A stretch of DNA of 23,808 bases, taken from assembly GCA_002430545.1 (NCBI GenBank), contig DJCM01000003.1, forward strand, positions 1 to 23,808. Direction: 5' to 3'. A model generated the notes under the pieces. That model ran no database searches. It was not told where the DNA came from and saw only the letters and a list, made by a program, of their open reading frames with translations. Below are positions 23,265-23,808 of the stretch, one piece after another. Position numbers and translations under genes: made by a program. Source of the stretch: Flavobacteriaceae bacterium UBA5950. GTDB lineage: Bacteria > Bacteroidota > Bacteroidia > Flavobacteriales > Flavobacteriaceae. Each line of letters opens with the position of its first letter. Position 1 is the stretch's first letter.

Positions 23265-23792
23265 ATGATTTTAGTCACAGGCGGTCTCGGATACATTGGT
23301 GCGCATACAGTCGTATCACTGTTGGAGAACAATTACACAGTGGTGATTGTTGATGACTTGTCCAACACCACAATTGATGTGCTTGACGGCATTGAAAAGG
23401 CATGTGGAAAGCGACCGATTTTTGAACAAGTTGACTTAAAAAACAAAGTAAAAGTTCAGAAAGTTTTTGAGGATCATGAAATCAAAGGCATCATCCATTT
23501 TGCTGCTTTTAAAGCAGTAGGAGAAAGTGTTGAGAAACCACTCTACTATTATGACAACAATCTCACTTCCTTAATCAATCTGCTAAGTGTTGCAAAGGAT
23601 CAAAAGCGTAGGATTCCCTTTATTTTTAGCTCATCTTGTACAGTGTATGGCGAGCCAAAAACACTTCCGATTACTGAAAATGAGCCGAGTAAATCTGCCT
23701 TGTCGCCCTACGGAAACACCAAACAAATTTGTGAAGAAATCTTGTCAGATCTTACAAAGGTAAATGACCTAATCCCTGTAATTGCTTTGCGC
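23265..23792 (+). CDS. galE: UDP-glucose 4-epimerase, 3' truncated
   Basis: GalE interconverts UDP-glucose and UDP-galactose with bound NAD. About 176 residues are present, starting MILVTGGLGYIGAHT with the GxxGxxG cofactor motif (residues 6-12). IIHFAAFKAVGESVEKPLYYYDNN and SSSCTVYGEP (containing the Ser-Ser-Cys catalytic region) follow, then SALSPYGNTKQICEE with the YxxxK pair. The reading frame is normal up to VIALR. There the expected YFNP continuation is replaced by adapter sequence, so the gene is cut by the contig end and not by mutation. It begins 15 bases after tRNA-Met. Confidence 0.93.
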
Positions 23793-23808
23793 AGATCGGA
23801 AGAGCGTC
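23793..23808. other. Illumina adapter remnant at the contig end
   Basis: The last 16 bases are AGATCGGAAGAGCGTC, identical to the start of the Illumina TruSeq read-2 adapter. In galE they would encode RSEER where family members have YFNP. These bases are an untrimmed sequencing artefact and not part of the genome. Confidence 0.95.

Noticed and set aside
23793..23808. C-terminal residues RSEER of galE as a real divergent end
   Set aside because: The bases are an exact Illumina adapter prefix, so they are artefact.

Overview
The window is AT-rich, densely packed bacterial DNA from the Bacteroidetes, most likely a marine member of the Flavobacteriia. The evidence is the TAnnTTTG type of -7 promoter element, the DUF4290, DUF2911, DUF2520 and START-like proteins typical of that group, and gene neighbourhoods such as recF-DUF721 and recQ-fmt. 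It is probably a metagenome or single-cell contig: the last 16 bases are an Illumina adapter that interrupts galE. No gap between genes exceeds 300 bases, and no transposase, CRISPR array or prophage gene was seen.

Layout. Positions 1-26 are the 3' end of a tRNA. Positions 89-2348 hold a CarH/LitR-like, B12-binding MerR regulator followed by phytoene synthase (crtB) and beta-carotene hydroxylase (crtZ). Positions 2353-8286 hold housekeeping genes: ribH, a TPR membrane protein, recF, DUF721, ndk, a DUF2520 dehydrogenase-like protein, a KdsC-like phosphatase, Maf and a secreted DUF2911 protein. Positions 8378-15549 form an eight-gene operon: SRPBCC protein, SDR, CPD photolyase, DUF2256 zinc-finger protein, DASH cryptochrome, FeS-type (6-4) photolyase, a divergent photolyase-like protein and a TIGR03643 protein. 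Positions 15563-23060 carry murA, DUF4290, DUF493, a P-loop NTPase, recQ, fmt, yqgE, a class IV aminotransferase and a START-like protein. The window closes with tRNA-Met(CAT) and a truncated galE.

Main result. The carH-like gene and the first gene of the photolyase operon have almost the same start region. In each, a TAnnTTTG -7 element runs into TTGTTTAA, 16-17 bases follow, then TTAAACAA, one A and the ATG. A single TTGTTTAA also lies just upstream of crtB. The regulator keeps the Trp-x9-Glu-His and Glu-x-His-x2-Gly residues that CarH uses to bind adenosylcobalamin. I infer one light regulon: in the dark the B12-loaded regulator would repress its own gene, the carotenoid genes and the photolyase operon through this palindrome, and light would release them together. 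This would couple photoprotective pigment to DNA photorepair.

Within that operon, the SDR has Val in place of the catalytic Tyr. The fourth photolyase paralogue has lost most residues used for pyrimidine-dimer repair. Both are candidates for new functions.
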